From contig DASYRE010000010.1 in the NCBI GenBank assembly GCA_036004685.1, positions 42,806 to 106,805 on the forward strand: a stretch of 64,000 nt of DNA, written 5' to 3'. The notes beneath the pieces were generated by a model that saw nothing but the letters and a program-made list of their open reading frames with translations, did no database searches and was not told where the DNA came from. Source of the stretch: Candidatus Polarisedimenticolia bacterium (GTDB taxonomy: Bacteria > Acidobacteriota > Polarisedimenticolia > Gp22-AA2 > AA152). The translations under genes and the position numbers were made by a program. Shown here piece by piece: positions 17,309 through 26,157 of this stretch; position 1 is the first letter of the stretch; every line of letters starts with the position of its first letter.

Positions 17309-18665
17309 TCAGTGATGCCCCTCGTGACCGGGCATCGAGGCGGCCGACGGGGAAGCGTGACCCCGCAGGCGCACAAAGAGGTGGAACGCCTTGGGGCTTC
17401 CGCCGTAGAAGGGATCGAGCTCCGAGGGGAATCGATAGATCGTCGCATCCGCCCCGAGCCCCACCTCCAGGCTGCGAAGCGCCCCGAGATTCCGCGTATA
17501 TCCAGCCGTCAGGGCGTCGATCGTGAACGACTCGATCCCCGCCGAGGCGAAGGCGGCTTCCTGGGCTGGGTCGTCGGCGAACAGCTCGTCGCGATCCAGG
17601 CGCTCGAGCCGGCCGAAGAGAAAATGGCGGTCCCGGAACTTCCAGGTCCCTTCCTCCAGGTAGGAATTCAGCCGCAAGCCCCCTTGCCGGTCGTTTCTTC
17701 CCCAGACGAAGCCAAGGTCCAGGCCGCCGCCTTCGATCGGCCTTCCGAAAATGAGGGAGGCCGTGGTGCGGGTGACGTCGCCAGGCGCGTGCGCCTCGGG
17801 ATCCTTCAGCCTGCCGCGTGAGACCTGAGCCACCCAGTCGCGCGTCGGGCGGAAGCTGAGGCGCCCCGACCACGAATCGATCGACCCCTGCTCGATGTCC
17901 CAGCGGTGATCGTCGGGCTCCTGGCCATGGAAGCCGCTCCCTTCCAGCCGCCAGCGGCCCGCATCCCAGCCGGCGGTCAGGACGTCGGCGGCGATGTGCG
18001 TCGAGTCTTGCAGGTGGTGGCCTAGGACCGCCGTCGGATTCTCGGCGCTGCTCGAGCGATGGGGAAAGGCGGCGGGGCCGAGCGCCGGATCCCCGACGAG
18101 CGCCGCATAGAGCAGCAGCGAAGTTCGCGCCGTCACCCTTCGCGCATAGGCGGCGGCGAGCTCCATGAAGGAATCGTGCGGGTGCTGGCCGTCCACGATC
18201 GGCACGCCGTCGTGCTCCTCCCCCGTCTGAAAGAGGAGCGGATAGAAACCGCGGCGGATCGTCAGGGGATCGAGGCTCAGCATGCCGCGCAGCATGAAGG
18301 CCCCCTCGCCGGCGCGGCGCGCGGCGGAGAGCATTCCCCAGTTGGCGGAGACGAGCCGATCCGCTCCCCGGGGGCCACTCTGCACGATCCCGGTCAGGAA
18401 GGCCGCGCCGTGCAGCATCGGCATCCACCTCCCGCGCCCCGCCGTGGCGTGATGGGGGGCACCGGAGGAAGGATTCAGGGAAGTCCCGGAGGCGAGCTCC
18501 GACAGCAGCGCGATCGGATCGCGAGATTCATCCGCCCGGACGGAGCCCGTCGCGGCGGCATCGACGCGCTCCGCGCTCCCCGCCCGGGGCGGCGAGAAGG
18601 CATTCGCCGGGAAAAAGCGCCGCGATCGCCACCGGCAGGATAGCGATCGGGAGCTTACGGGGCAT
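17309..18665 (-). CDS. outer-membrane beta-barrel protein, signal peptide frameshifted
   Basis: An outer-membrane barrel protein of about 440 residues with recognisable family segments (MPMLHGAAFLTGI near the N-terminus, FYPLLFQTGEEHDGVPIVDGQHPHDSFMELAAAYA, then alternating beta strands to a His-rich end, MPGHEGHH). The barrel frame has no credible start. In the next frame an ATG at 18665, behind GAAGGAG, encodes MPRKLPIAILPVAIAALF. Removing one base from the A-run at 18612-18616 (a T-run on the coding strand) joins the two into a signal peptide ending PANA|FSPP, a good signal peptidase I site. The gene is therefore either frameshifted or carries a base-calling error. TATAAT at 18697-18692 may be its -10 box. 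Ligand unknown. Confidence 0.7.
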
Positions 18666-18820
18666 CGCTCTCTCCTTCTTCGAGGTCGAGGATTATAGCG
18701 GCTCGGCGCCGCCGAGAGGGAGCGGAGACGATGTGCTATACTTCGGCTCCGTTCCCGGGGCCTCGGCGCGGGAACCCTCGTACAGCCTCTCACATCCGCG
18801 CCCGGAAAGACTAAAGACTA

Positions 18821-20086
18821 ATGGAATTGATTCAAAAGAAAGTACTTGGCAACGGTCTCACGGTCGTGACCGAGAAGATGCCGAATCTTCGCTCGATTTC
18901 GCTGGGAGTCTGGCTCAAGAAGGGCTCGCGGCACGAATCGGCCGCCGAGAACGGCATTTCCCATTTCATTGAGCACCTTCTATTTAAGGGCACAGCCAAC
19001 CGGAGCGCCCAGGAGATCGCCCTGACGATCGACTCGATCGGCGGGCAGATCGACGCCTTCACGGCCAAGGAATACACCTGCTTTTACTCGAAGGTCCTGG
19101 ACGAGCATCTTCCCGTGGCGCTCGATCTCCTCTCCGACATCGTGCTCCACCCCAACTTCGATCCCGCCGAGATCGAAAAGGAGCGCAAAGTCATCTTCGA
19201 GGAGATCCGGATGGTGGACGACACCCCGGACGAGCTCGTCTACGATCTCTTCAACCAGCACCTGTGGCCCGACCACCCGCTCGGACGCCCGATCCAGGGT
19301 ACGATCGAATCGGTCACGGCGATGACTCCCGGGATCATCGGGCGCTACTTCAAGGAAAGCTACCAGCCGGGGAACCTGCTCATCACCGCGACGGGAAACC
19401 TCGAGCATGAAACTCTGGTGGGCGAGATCCGCCGGGCCTTCGAGCCGCTGGCGAACGGCGCGCCGCCGCCGGTGTCGACCCCGCCGAGACTGCAGCCGGG
19501 CATTCTGGTGAAGGAGAAGAAGGAGCTGGGTCAGGTGCACGTCTGCCTGGGGGTGAGAAGCCTGCCGCTGGCCCACGAGGCCCGGTTCCAGGAGTACGTC
19601 CTCAACACCCTGCTGGGGGGGACGATGTCGAGCCGCCTCTTCCAAGACATCCGCGAGGAGCGGGGTCTCGCCTACAACGTCTTCTCTTCGGTGAACTCCT
19701 TCATGGACACCGGCTATCTGATGGTCTACGCCGCCACGTCCCCCGAATCGGCGGAGCAGGTCGTGCGGCTGATCCAGGAGGAGTTCAAGGTCCTCAAGGA
19801 GAAAGCTCCCTCCGAGCGGGAGATGAAGATGGCGCGCGATCACCTCAAAGGGAGCCTGATGCTCAGTCTCGAGAGCAGCTCCAGCCGGATGTCGAACCTG
19901 GCGCGGCAGGAAGTCTATTTCCACCGTCCCTTCACCCTGAACGAGATCCTCGAGGGGATCGACCGGGTGCGGGCGGAGGAGGTGCGCGCGCTCGCCGAGA
20001 TGATGTTCGACCGCTCGGCGTGCGCCATGGCGGTTCTGGGGAACACCTCCCGGTTCCGCCTGACCGAGGACGATCTTTCATTCTGA
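18821..20086 (+). CDS. M16-family zinc peptidase (processing-peptidase-like)
   Basis: A 421-residue M16B metallopeptidase related to YmxG and the mitochondrial processing peptidase beta subunit. The inverted zinc motif HFIEH (His48, Glu51, His52) is intact, and the third ligand Glu falls at the expected spacing (about Glu128, in IFEEIRMVDD). The C-terminal half holds the second M16 domain, including GGTMSSRLFQDIREERGLAYNVFS, typical of the active form rather than of the inactive partner. Acts on short or unfolded peptides; the substrate is not inferable. TATACT at 18737-18742 may be a -10 box, with no good -35. Confidence 0.93.
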   Translation: MELIQKKVLGNGLTVVTEKMPNLRSISLGVWLKKGSRHESAAENGISHFIEHLLFKGTANRSAQEIALTIDSIGGQIDAFTAKEYTCFYSKVLDEHLPVALDLLSDIVLHPNFDPAEIEKERKVIFEEIRMVDDTPDELVYDLFNQHLWPDHPLGRPIQGTIESVTAMTPGIIGRYFKESYQPGNLLITATGNLEHETLVGEIRRAFEPLANGAPPPVSTPPRLQPGILVKEKKELGQVHVCLGVRSLPLAHEARFQEYVLNTLLGGTMSSRLFQDIREERGLAYNVFSSVNSFMDTGYLMVYAATSPESAEQVVRLIQEEFKVLKEKAPSEREMKMARDHLKGSLMLSLESSSSRMSNLARQEVYFHRPFTLNEILEGIDRVRAEEVRALAEMMFDRSACAMAVLGNTSRFRLTEDDLSF

Positions 20087-20137
20087 GCGGACCCTGGCGG
20101 GTCCGAGACGTTCCAACTCCGGACGGCGAACTCTCGG

Positions 20138-20614
20138 ATGGGACATCCCGTAAACGATGACCTTTCCCCCGTGCAGGTCCTGATCCGCCGGATCGATCCC
20201 GGCTCCGATCTTCCGCTGCCCGCCCGCGCCACCGAAGGGTCCTCGGGCCTCGACCTCCGTGCCAGCATCTCCGATCCCGTCGTCCTCCCTCCGGGGGGTC
20301 GCGCCCTGATCGGGACGGGCGTCGCCATCGCCTTGCCCGCCGGGACGGAGGCGCAGATCCGCCCGCGCAGCGGGCTCGCGGCGAAGCACGGAATCACCCT
20401 GCTGAACAGCCCGGGGACGGTGGACAGCGATTACCGGGGAGAAATCCGCGTCGTGGTCGTGAATCTCGGCGAGGCGCCGTTCACGATCCGCCGCGGGGAT
20501 CGAATCGCGCAGATGGTCGTGGCGAGAACCGCGCCGGCGAGGCTTCTCGAGGTGGGAGAGCTTCCGGTCACCCGGCGCGACGCGGGAGGCTTCGGGCACA
20601 CGGGAAGCGACTGA
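20138..20614 (+). CDS. dut: deoxyuridine 5'-triphosphate nucleotidohydrolase (dUTPase)
   Basis: Trimeric dUTPase hydrolyses dUTP to dUMP and diphosphate, keeping uracil out of DNA and feeding dTMP synthesis. All five motifs are visible in 158 residues: SSGLDLRA, a [15 protein letters not shown] segment, [11 protein letters not shown] with the catalytic Asp, RGDRIAQMV, and the C-terminal arm [12 protein letters not shown]. It follows the M16 peptidase gene by 51 bases and precedes an MBL-fold gene by 12. Confidence 0.95.
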   Translation: MGHPVNDDLSPVQVLIRRIDPGSDLPLPARATEGSSGLDLRASISDPVVLPPGGRALIGTGVAIALPAGTEAQIRPRSGLAAKHGITLLNSPGTVDSDYRGEIRVVVVNLGEAPFTIRRGDRIAQMVVARTAPARLLEVGELPVTRRDAGGFGHTGSD

Positions 20615-20626
20615 GGAGTCGCGCGC

Positions 20627-21394
20627 ATGCGCCTGGCGGTCCTGGGAAGCGGAAGCGAAGGGAACGCGGTCTATCTGGAGGCGTCGGGGACGAAGATCCT
20701 CCTCGACGCGGGCTTCTCCTGCCGGGACCTGGAGGCCCGCCTCACGGCGCTCGGCGTCGACCCGGCGCGCATCGACGCGATCCTGCTCAGCCACGAGCAT
20801 GGGGACCATTCCCGGGGAGCGGCGCGGTTCGCCGGGCGCTTCCGGACGATCGTCGCGGGGACGAAGGCGACGCTGCGGAGCGCCGGACTGCGGAGCGACA
20901 CCTGCCGGCTGCTCGCTTTCGAGCCCGGCGAGCCCTTCCGCATGGGGAGCTTTCGAGTGGCGACCGCACGCGTCTCGCACGATGCCGCCGATCCCGTCGG
21001 TTTCCGCGTGGAGGCCGGAGCGGAGCGCATCGGCTTCGCCCTCGATCTCGGCAGGTCGACCGAGGCGATTCGCGATCTTCTGGCGGGCTGTCAGACGCTC
21101 ATCCTGGAAGCGAACCACGACACGGAGATGCTGGAACAGGGACCCTACCCGCGCGAGCTCAAGACCAGGCTCCGAGGCCCGCACGGACACCTTTCGAATG
21201 GCGAGGCGGCGGACCTGCTCGGGGAGGTGGCGGGAGGATCGACCCGGACGGTCGTCCTGGCCCATCTGAGCCGCACGAACAACCGGCCGCATCTGGCGCA
21301 CGCCGCGGCGCAGTCGGCTTTGCGCGCCAGGGGCTCGGCGGCGCGCCTGGTGGTGGCCGACCCCTATCCGGCGGCAAGATGGATCGAGTCCTGA
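20627..21394 (+). CDS. MBL-fold metal-dependent hydrolase (YycJ/WalJ-like)
   Basis: A 255-residue metallo-beta-lactamase-fold protein. The metal site HEHGDH (residues 56-61 in LLSHEHGDHSRG), a second ligand region VSHDAADPVGF, and LILEANHDTEML near residue 165 fit the YycJ/WalJ group, proposed exonuclease-like phosphodiesterases. N-terminus LAVLGSGSEGNAVYLEASGTKILLDAGFS is typical. ATG 20627 is the likely start. Exact substrate is not known for this group. Confidence 0.88.
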   Translation: MRLAVLGSGSEGNAVYLEASGTKILLDAGFSCRDLEARLTALGVDPARIDAILLSHEHGDHSRGAARFAGRFRTIVAGTKATLRSAGLRSDTCRLLAFEPGEPFRMGSFRVATARVSHDAADPVGFRVEAGAERIGFALDLGRSTEAIRDLLAGCQTLILEANHDTEMLEQGPYPRELKTRLRGPHGHLSNGEAADLLGEVAGGSTRTVVLAHLSRTNNRPHLAHAAAQSALRARGSAARLVVADPYPAARWIES

Positions 21395-21425
21395 GCGGCG
21401 GGGGCGACCCCGGGAGGAGACGCCG

Positions 21426-22748
21426 TTGATCCCACGCTACACGCGCCGGGAGATGGGGGAAATCTGGAGCGACGCCCATCGCCTGGCGAAATGGCTGGAG
21501 GTGGAGTTGGCGGTCTGCGACGCCCTCGCGGAGGCCGGCGAGATCCCGAGGGAGGCGGCCGCGACGATCCGTGCGAAGGCGGCGTTCGACGTGGAGCGGG
21601 TGCTGGAGATCGAGCAGAGCGTCCAGCACGACGTAATCGCCTTCCTCACGAGCGTCGCGGAGCACGTGGGACCCGATTCCCGGTTCATCCACCTGGGCCT
21701 CACGTCGTCCGACGTGGTGGACACCGCGAACGCCCTGCTGATGCGGGAGGCGGCGGATCGGATCCTCGGCGGGATCGACCGGCTCCTCGGAATCCTGAAA
21801 CGGCGCGCGTTGGAGCACCGGCGGACGCCCTGCATCGGCAGGACGCACGGGATGCATGCCGAGCCCACCACGTTCGGATTGAAGCTGGCTCTCTTCCACG
21901 CGGAGTTCTCCCGCGCGCGGGAGAGGGTGGTCCGGGCGCGCGAGGCGATCTCCGTCGGCAAGATCTCGGGGGCCGTCGGGACGTTCGCGCACCTCGATCC
22001 CGACATCGAGGAGAGGGTCTGCGCCGCCCTGGGCCTCCGCCCGGCGCCCATCTCGAACCAGGTGATCCAGCGCGACCGGATCGCGGAGTATCTCGCCGCC
22101 CTGGCCATTCTCGCGGCCTCGATGGAGAAGGCGGCCACCGAGATACGCCATCTGCAGCGCACCGAGGTGGCGGAGGTCGAGGAGCCTTTCGGCGGCCGCC
22201 AAAAAGGCTCGTCCGCGATGCCTCACAAGCGCAACCCGGTCGGATGCGAGCAGGTCTGCGGCCTGGCGCGGGTGATCAAGGGCCATGCGCTCGTGGCGCT
22301 GGACAACGTCGCCTTGTGGCACGAGCGCGACATCAGTCATTCCTCCGCCGAGCGGGTGATCCTGCCCGACGCGACGATCCTGGCCGATTACATGCTGCAC
22401 CGCCTCGGCGGCATCCTGGAAGGGATGGCGGTCCATCCCGAGGCGATGGCCCGCAACCTGGAGGCCACCGGCGGCCTGATCTATTCCCAGGAGGTTCTGC
22501 TCGCCCTGGCGCGCGCCGGAGTGGCGCGCGAGGAGGCTTACCTCTGGGTCCAGGAGGCCGCCCGGCGCTCCCGCGAGGGACAGGGGAGCTTCCGCGCCAA
22601 CCTCGCGTCGCAGGAAGGGATCCGGACGCACCTTCCGGCGGCCGCTCTGGAGAGCTGCTTCGACTTGAACCGTCAGCTGCGGCACGTGGACCGGATCTTC
22701 CGGCGCGTGTTCGGCGAGCAGGCCTTGGAAAAGGGGACATCGGGATGA
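21426..22748 (+). CDS. purB: adenylosuccinate lyase PurB
   Basis: PurB cleaves SAICAR to AICAR and adenylosuccinate to AMP, both with release of fumarate. The fumarase/aspartase-superfamily signature SSAMPHKRNP is present at about residues 262-271, with TSSDVVDTANALL and GRTHGMHAEPTTFG earlier. Length (440) is normal. The start is TTG 21426, with GGAGGAGA just upstream. First gene of a purine cluster; its stop overlaps the purS ATG (ATGA). Confidence 0.96.
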   Translation: MIPRYTRREMGEIWSDAHRLAKWLEVELAVCDALAEAGEIPREAAATIRAKAAFDVERVLEIEQSVQHDVIAFLTSVAEHVGPDSRFIHLGLTSSDVVDTANALLMREAADRILGGIDRLLGILKRRALEHRRTPCIGRTHGMHAEPTTFGLKLALFHAEFSRARERVVRAREAISVGKISGAVGTFAHLDPDIEERVCAALGLRPAPISNQVIQRDRIAEYLAALAILAASMEKAATEIRHLQRTEVAEVEEPFGGRQKGSSAMPHKRNPVGCEQVCGLARVIKGHALVALDNVALWHERDISHSSAERVILPDATILADYMLHRLGGILEGMAVHPEAMARNLEATGGLIYSQEVLLALARAGVAREEAYLWVQEAARRSREGQGSFRANLASQEGIRTHLPAAALESCFDLNRQLRHVDRIFRRVFGEQALEKGTSG

Positions 22749-22987
22749 AGGTCAAAGTCACCGTGATGTACAAGAGCGGCGTCCTGGATCCCCAGGGGAA
22801 GGCGATCCTCGGGGCGCTTCACCGTCTCGGCCACACGGAGGTCACCGACGTCCGGGCGGGCAAAGTGCTCGAGCTGAGCCTCCCGAAGCTGCCGAAGGGG
22901 CAGCTCGAGAAGAAGATGAAAGCGATGTGCGAGGAGCTGCTGGCCAACCCCGTCATCGAGGACTTCCGGTTCGAGACGGCGGAATGA
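22745..22987 (+). CDS. purS: phosphoribosylformylglycinamidine synthase subunit PurS
   Basis: An 80-residue protein (MKVKVTVMYKSGVLDPQGKA...LGHTEVTDVRAGKVLEL...) with the standard PurS pattern. PurS bridges PurQ and PurL in the three-part FGAM synthase, which makes formylglycinamidine ribotide from FGAR, glutamine and ATP. ATG 22745 overlaps the purB stop. Thirteen bases separate it from purQ. Confidence 0.95.
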   Translation: MKVKVTVMYKSGVLDPQGKAILGALHRLGHTEVTDVRAGKVLELSLPKLPKGQLEKKMKAMCEELLANPVIEDFRFETAE

Positions 22988-23000
22988 ACGGAGTTTCGCT

Positions 23001-23699
23001 GTGAAGTTCGGCATCGTCGTCTTTCCGGGATCGAATTGCGAGCACGACTGCTATCACGTGGTGAAGCACGTGCTCCGCCAGGACGCGAGCTTCCTGTGGC
23101 ACAAGGACAAGACGCTCTCGGGAAGCGACTGCGTGATCCTGCCGGGGGGGTTCGCGCATGGCGACTACCTGCGCTGCGGCGCCATGGCGAAGCTCTCGCC
23201 CATCATGGAGGCGGTGGGGCGCTTCGCGCGCGAAGGAGGGCCGGTGCTCGGGATCTGCAACGGCTTCCAGATTCTCACGGAAGCGGGACTCCTGCCGGGA
23301 GCGCTGGTGAGAAACCGGAGTCTGCAGTACCTCTGCGCCGATCTCCACCTGAGGGTGGAGTCCCGCGAATCTCCGTTCACCCGGATCTTCCAGCCCGGCC
23401 AGGTGCTGCGCATGCCGGTGGGCCACGGGGAGGGATGCTACTACGCTACGCCTTCGGTGCTCAAGCGCCTCGAAGCCGAGGGGCGGATCGCCTTCCGCTA
23501 CTGCGATCCCAAGGGCGCCTTAGGCGAGGAATCGAACCCCAACGGATCGCTTCAGGCGATTGCCGGGGTCCTGAACGAAAAGGGCAACGTCCTGGGGTTG
23601 ATGCCTCACCCGGATCGGTGCGCCGAGAAGATCCTGGGGAACGACGACGGCCGGAAGCTGTTCGAATCGATGATCGCCGCGGGGCCGCGGCGCTTCTGA
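23001..23699 (+). CDS. purQ: phosphoribosylformylglycinamidine synthase subunit PurQ
   Basis: The glutaminase subunit of FGAM synthase, a class I glutamine amidotransferase. It supplies ammonia to PurL. The nucleophile Cys86 lies in VLGICNGFQ, the His/Glu of the triad in GLMPHPDRCAEK near residue 206. Length 232. Start is GTG 23001. A perfect 11-bp hairpin lies immediately after the stop, before a SEC-C microprotein gene and purL. Confidence 0.96.
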   Translation: MKFGIVVFPGSNCEHDCYHVVKHVLRQDASFLWHKDKTLSGSDCVILPGGFAHGDYLRCGAMAKLSPIMEAVGRFAREGGPVLGICNGFQILTEAGLLPGALVRNRSLQYLCADLHLRVESRESPFTRIFQPGQVLRMPVGHGEGCYYATPSVLKRLEAEGRIAFRYCDPKGALGEESNPNGSLQAIAGVLNEKGNVLGLMPHPDRCAEKILGNDDGRKLFESMIAAGPRRF

Positions 23700-23702
23700 G
23701 TG

Positions 23703-23729
23703 AGCCCGGCGGCCTGACGCCGCCGGGCT
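23703..23729 (+). other. perfect GC hairpin in the purQ-purL junction
   Basis: AGCCCGGCGGC (23703-23713) pairs perfectly with GCCGCCGGGCT (23719-23729) around the loop CTGAC. No T-run follows, so it is not a standard terminator. It begins three bases after the purQ stop and could act in RNA processing, message stability or partial termination that sets the PurQ to PurL ratio. Confidence 0.65.
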
Positions 23730-23740
23730 GGGGAGGAAGG

Positions 23741-23923
23741 TTGGTCATCAAGACGATCAAGAAGATGCTCGCGGCCAAGCCGCGGACCGATTTCTCGGAG
23801 GCCGGCCGCAACGACCCGTGCCCTTGCGGCAGCGGCAAGAAGTTCAAGAGCTGCCATTACGATCGGGAGATGTCCCGCCGGCGCGAGGCGGGATTCGCCC
23901 GCCAGCTCAAGAATCCGAAATGA
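23741..23923 (+). CDS. SEC-C motif microprotein
   Basis: A 60-residue basic protein: [18 protein letters not shown], then the SEC-C zinc motif [18 protein letters not shown], then a charged helix ([17 protein letters not shown]). SEC-C motifs bind one zinc through CxCx8CH; they end SecA and occur in many free small proteins. The start is TTG 23741, directly behind GGGGAGGAAGG. The stop overlaps the purL ATG (ATGA), so its translation should be coupled to purL. Function is unknown; SecB or ribosome contact is possible by analogy only. Confidence 0.82.
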   Translation: MVIKTIKKMLAAKPRTDFSEAGRNDPCPCGSGKKFKSCHYDREMSRRREAGFARQLKNPK

Positions 23924-26157
23924 TCGACTTCCCGGCGCCGGAGCCCGAAGTCACGCCGGAGCTGGCCGCCGCCCACGGCCTCACCTCCGAGGAGTACCAA
24001 AAGGTGCGGTCGATCCTGGGGCGGGCCCCGAGCTACACCGAGCTCGGGATCTTTTCCGTGATGTGGTCGGAGCACTGTTCGTACAAGTCGTCCCGGTTCC
24101 ACCTGCGCCGCTTGCCCACCTCCGGAGAGCAGGTCCTGCAGGGGCCCGGGGAGAACGCCGGGGTCATCGACATCGGCGGAGGGCTGGCGGCGGTCTTCAA
24201 GATGGAGAGCCACAATCACCCCTCCTACGTCGAGCCGTATCAGGGGGCGGCGACCGGCGTCGGCGGGATCCTCCGCGACATCTTCACGATGGGGGCCCGG
24301 CCCACCGCCTCCCTGAACTCGCTGCGCTTCGGCGCCCCGGACCATCCGCGGACCAGGCACCTCCTCGGCGGAGTGGTGGCGGGGATCGCGGGTTACGGGA
24401 ACTGCATCGGCGTCCCGACGGTGGGAGGGGAGCTCGCGTTTCACCCCGGCTACAACGGGAACATCCTGGTCAACGTGATGAATCTCGGGATCGCCCATGC
24501 GAGCCGCATCTTCCGCGGCCAGGCCCGCGGCCCCGGAAACGCCGTCTTCTACGTCGGCTCGCGGACCGGCCGCGACGGGATTCACGGCGCCAGCCTCCTG
24601 GCATCGGCCGCCTTCGAGGCCGGCTCGGAATCGAAGCGCCCGACGGTCCAGGTCGGCGACCCCTTCTCCGAGAAGCTCCTGCTCGAAGCCTGCCTGGAGC
24701 TGATGAAGACCGACTACATCATCGGAATCCAGGACATGGGCGCCGCCGGCCTGACCTCCTCCTCCGTGGAGATGGCGGGCCGGGGCGGCACCGGAATCGA
24801 CCTGAACCTGGATCGGGTGCCGCGCCGCGAGGCGGGGATGAGCCCCTACGAGCTGATGCTCTCCGAGTCCCAGGAGCGGATGCTGCTGGTGGCGCGCCGG
24901 GGAACCGAGGAGAAGGTCCGCGAGATCTTCCGGAAATGGGATCTGGAGGGAGTGCCGGTGGGCGAGGTGACCGGGAGCGGCAGGCTGCGCGTTCTGTCGC
25001 AGGGGAAGGTCGCCGCGGACCTCCCCGTGAAGCCGATCGCGGACGGCGCCCCGGTCCTGCGGCGGCCGCAGGAGCGCCCTTCCTGGCAGGATTCGGCCGC
25101 CCACCTCGATCTCTCCCGGATCAAGGACGTCGCCAACCCGGCCAAGGCGCTGAAGACGATGATGGGATCGTTGAATCTCTGCAGCCGGGAGTGGGTCTAC
25201 CGCCAGTACGACCACATGGTCCGCACCAACACCGTCGTGCGCCCCGGGTCGGACGCGGCCGTCATCCGCATCAAGGGGTCGCATCACGCCCTGGCCCTGA
25301 CCACCGATTGCAACAGCCGGTATTGCTATCTCGATCCCCGCGCCGGGGCGCGGATCGCGGTGGCCGAAGCCGCCCGGAATCTCGCCTGCTCAGGCGCCGT
25401 GCCCCAGGCGCTCACCGACTGCCTGAACTTCGGCAACCCCGAGCGCCCCGAGGTGATGTGGCAGTTCTCCGAAGCGGTGGACGGGATCGCCGAGGCCTGC
25501 CGCACGTTGGACATTCCGGTGGTGAGCGGCAACGTCTCGTTCTACAACGAGACCGACGGGAAGGGGATCCCCCCGACGCCGACGATCGGCATGGTGGGCG
25601 TCATCGACGACGTGCGCGTGACCACCCAGTCGTTCTTCCAGAGGGAAGGGGATCTGATCGTGCTCCTCGGAGAGCACGGAGAGGAGCTGGGGGGATCCGA
25701 GTATCTGTCCCAGATCCATCAGATCGAGGCCGGGGTTCCGCCGAAGCTGGATCTGGCCCGCGAGGAGGCGGTCCAATTGGCCTGCATCGAGACGATCGGC
25801 GAGGGGCTGGCGACCTCGGCCCACGACTGCGCCGAGGGAGGGCTGGCGGTGGCGCTGGCGGAATGCTGCTTCCATCCGGCCGGGGGCTTCGGCGCCGAGG
25901 TGGCCCTGCCGGCGCCCGGGCGCGCCGACGCGCTGCTGTTCGGCGAGACCCAGTCCCGGATACTCCTCTCCCTGCCGCGAACCGGCCTGGGGCGCGCCGA
26001 GAAGATCTTCGCCGAGCGCGAGGTGCCTTACAGCATCCTGGGAAGCGTCGGAGGAAGCCGGCTGAAGATCACGGCGGGCAAGGAGACGTTGCTCCAGGTC
26101 GCCGTGGCGGATCTGCTGAAACCGTGGAACGAGGCCCTTCCGGGGTGGATGCTATAA
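23920..26157 (+). CDS. purL: phosphoribosylformylglycinamidine synthase subunit PurL
   Basis: The synthetase subunit of FGAM synthase (small-type PurL, 745 residues). It uses ATP and ammonia from PurQ to convert FGAR to FGAM. Recognisable segments: [18 protein letters not shown], the glycine-rich [35 protein letters not shown], and [16 protein letters not shown] 23920 overlaps the SEC-C gene. Its TAA stop overlaps the purF ATG (TAATG). Confidence 0.97.
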   Translation: MIDFPAPEPEVTPELAAAHGLTSEEYQKVRSILGRAPSYTELGIFSVMWSEHCSYKSSRFHLRRLPTSGEQVLQGPGENAGVIDIGGGLAAVFKMESHNHPSYVEPYQGAATGVGGILRDIFTMGARPTASLNSLRFGAPDHPRTRHLLGGVVAGIAGYGNCIGVPTVGGELAFHPGYNGNILVNVMNLGIAHASRIFRGQARGPGNAVFYVGSRTGRDGIHGASLLASAAFEAGSESKRPTVQVGDPFSEKLLLEACLELMKTDYIIGIQDMGAAGLTSSSVEMAGRGGTGIDLNLDRVPRREAGMSPYELMLSESQERMLLVARRGTEEKVREIFRKWDLEGVPVGEVTGSGRLRVLSQGKVAADLPVKPIADGAPVLRRPQERPSWQDSAAHLDLSRIKDVANPAKALKTMMGSLNLCSREWVYRQYDHMVRTNTVVRPGSDAAVIRIKGSHHALALTTDCNSRYCYLDPRAGARIAVAEAARNLACSGAVPQALTDCLNFGNPERPEVMWQFSEAVDGIAEACRTLDIPVVSGNVSFYNETDGKGIPPTPTIGMVGVIDDVRVTTQSFFQREGDLIVLLGEHGEELGGSEYLSQIHQIEAGVPPKLDLAREEAVQLACIETIGEGLATSAHDCAEGGLAVALAECCFHPAGGFGAEVALPAPGRADALLFGETQSRILLSLPRTGLGRAEKIFAEREVPYSILGSVGGSRLKITAGKETLLQVAVADLLKPWNEALPGWML

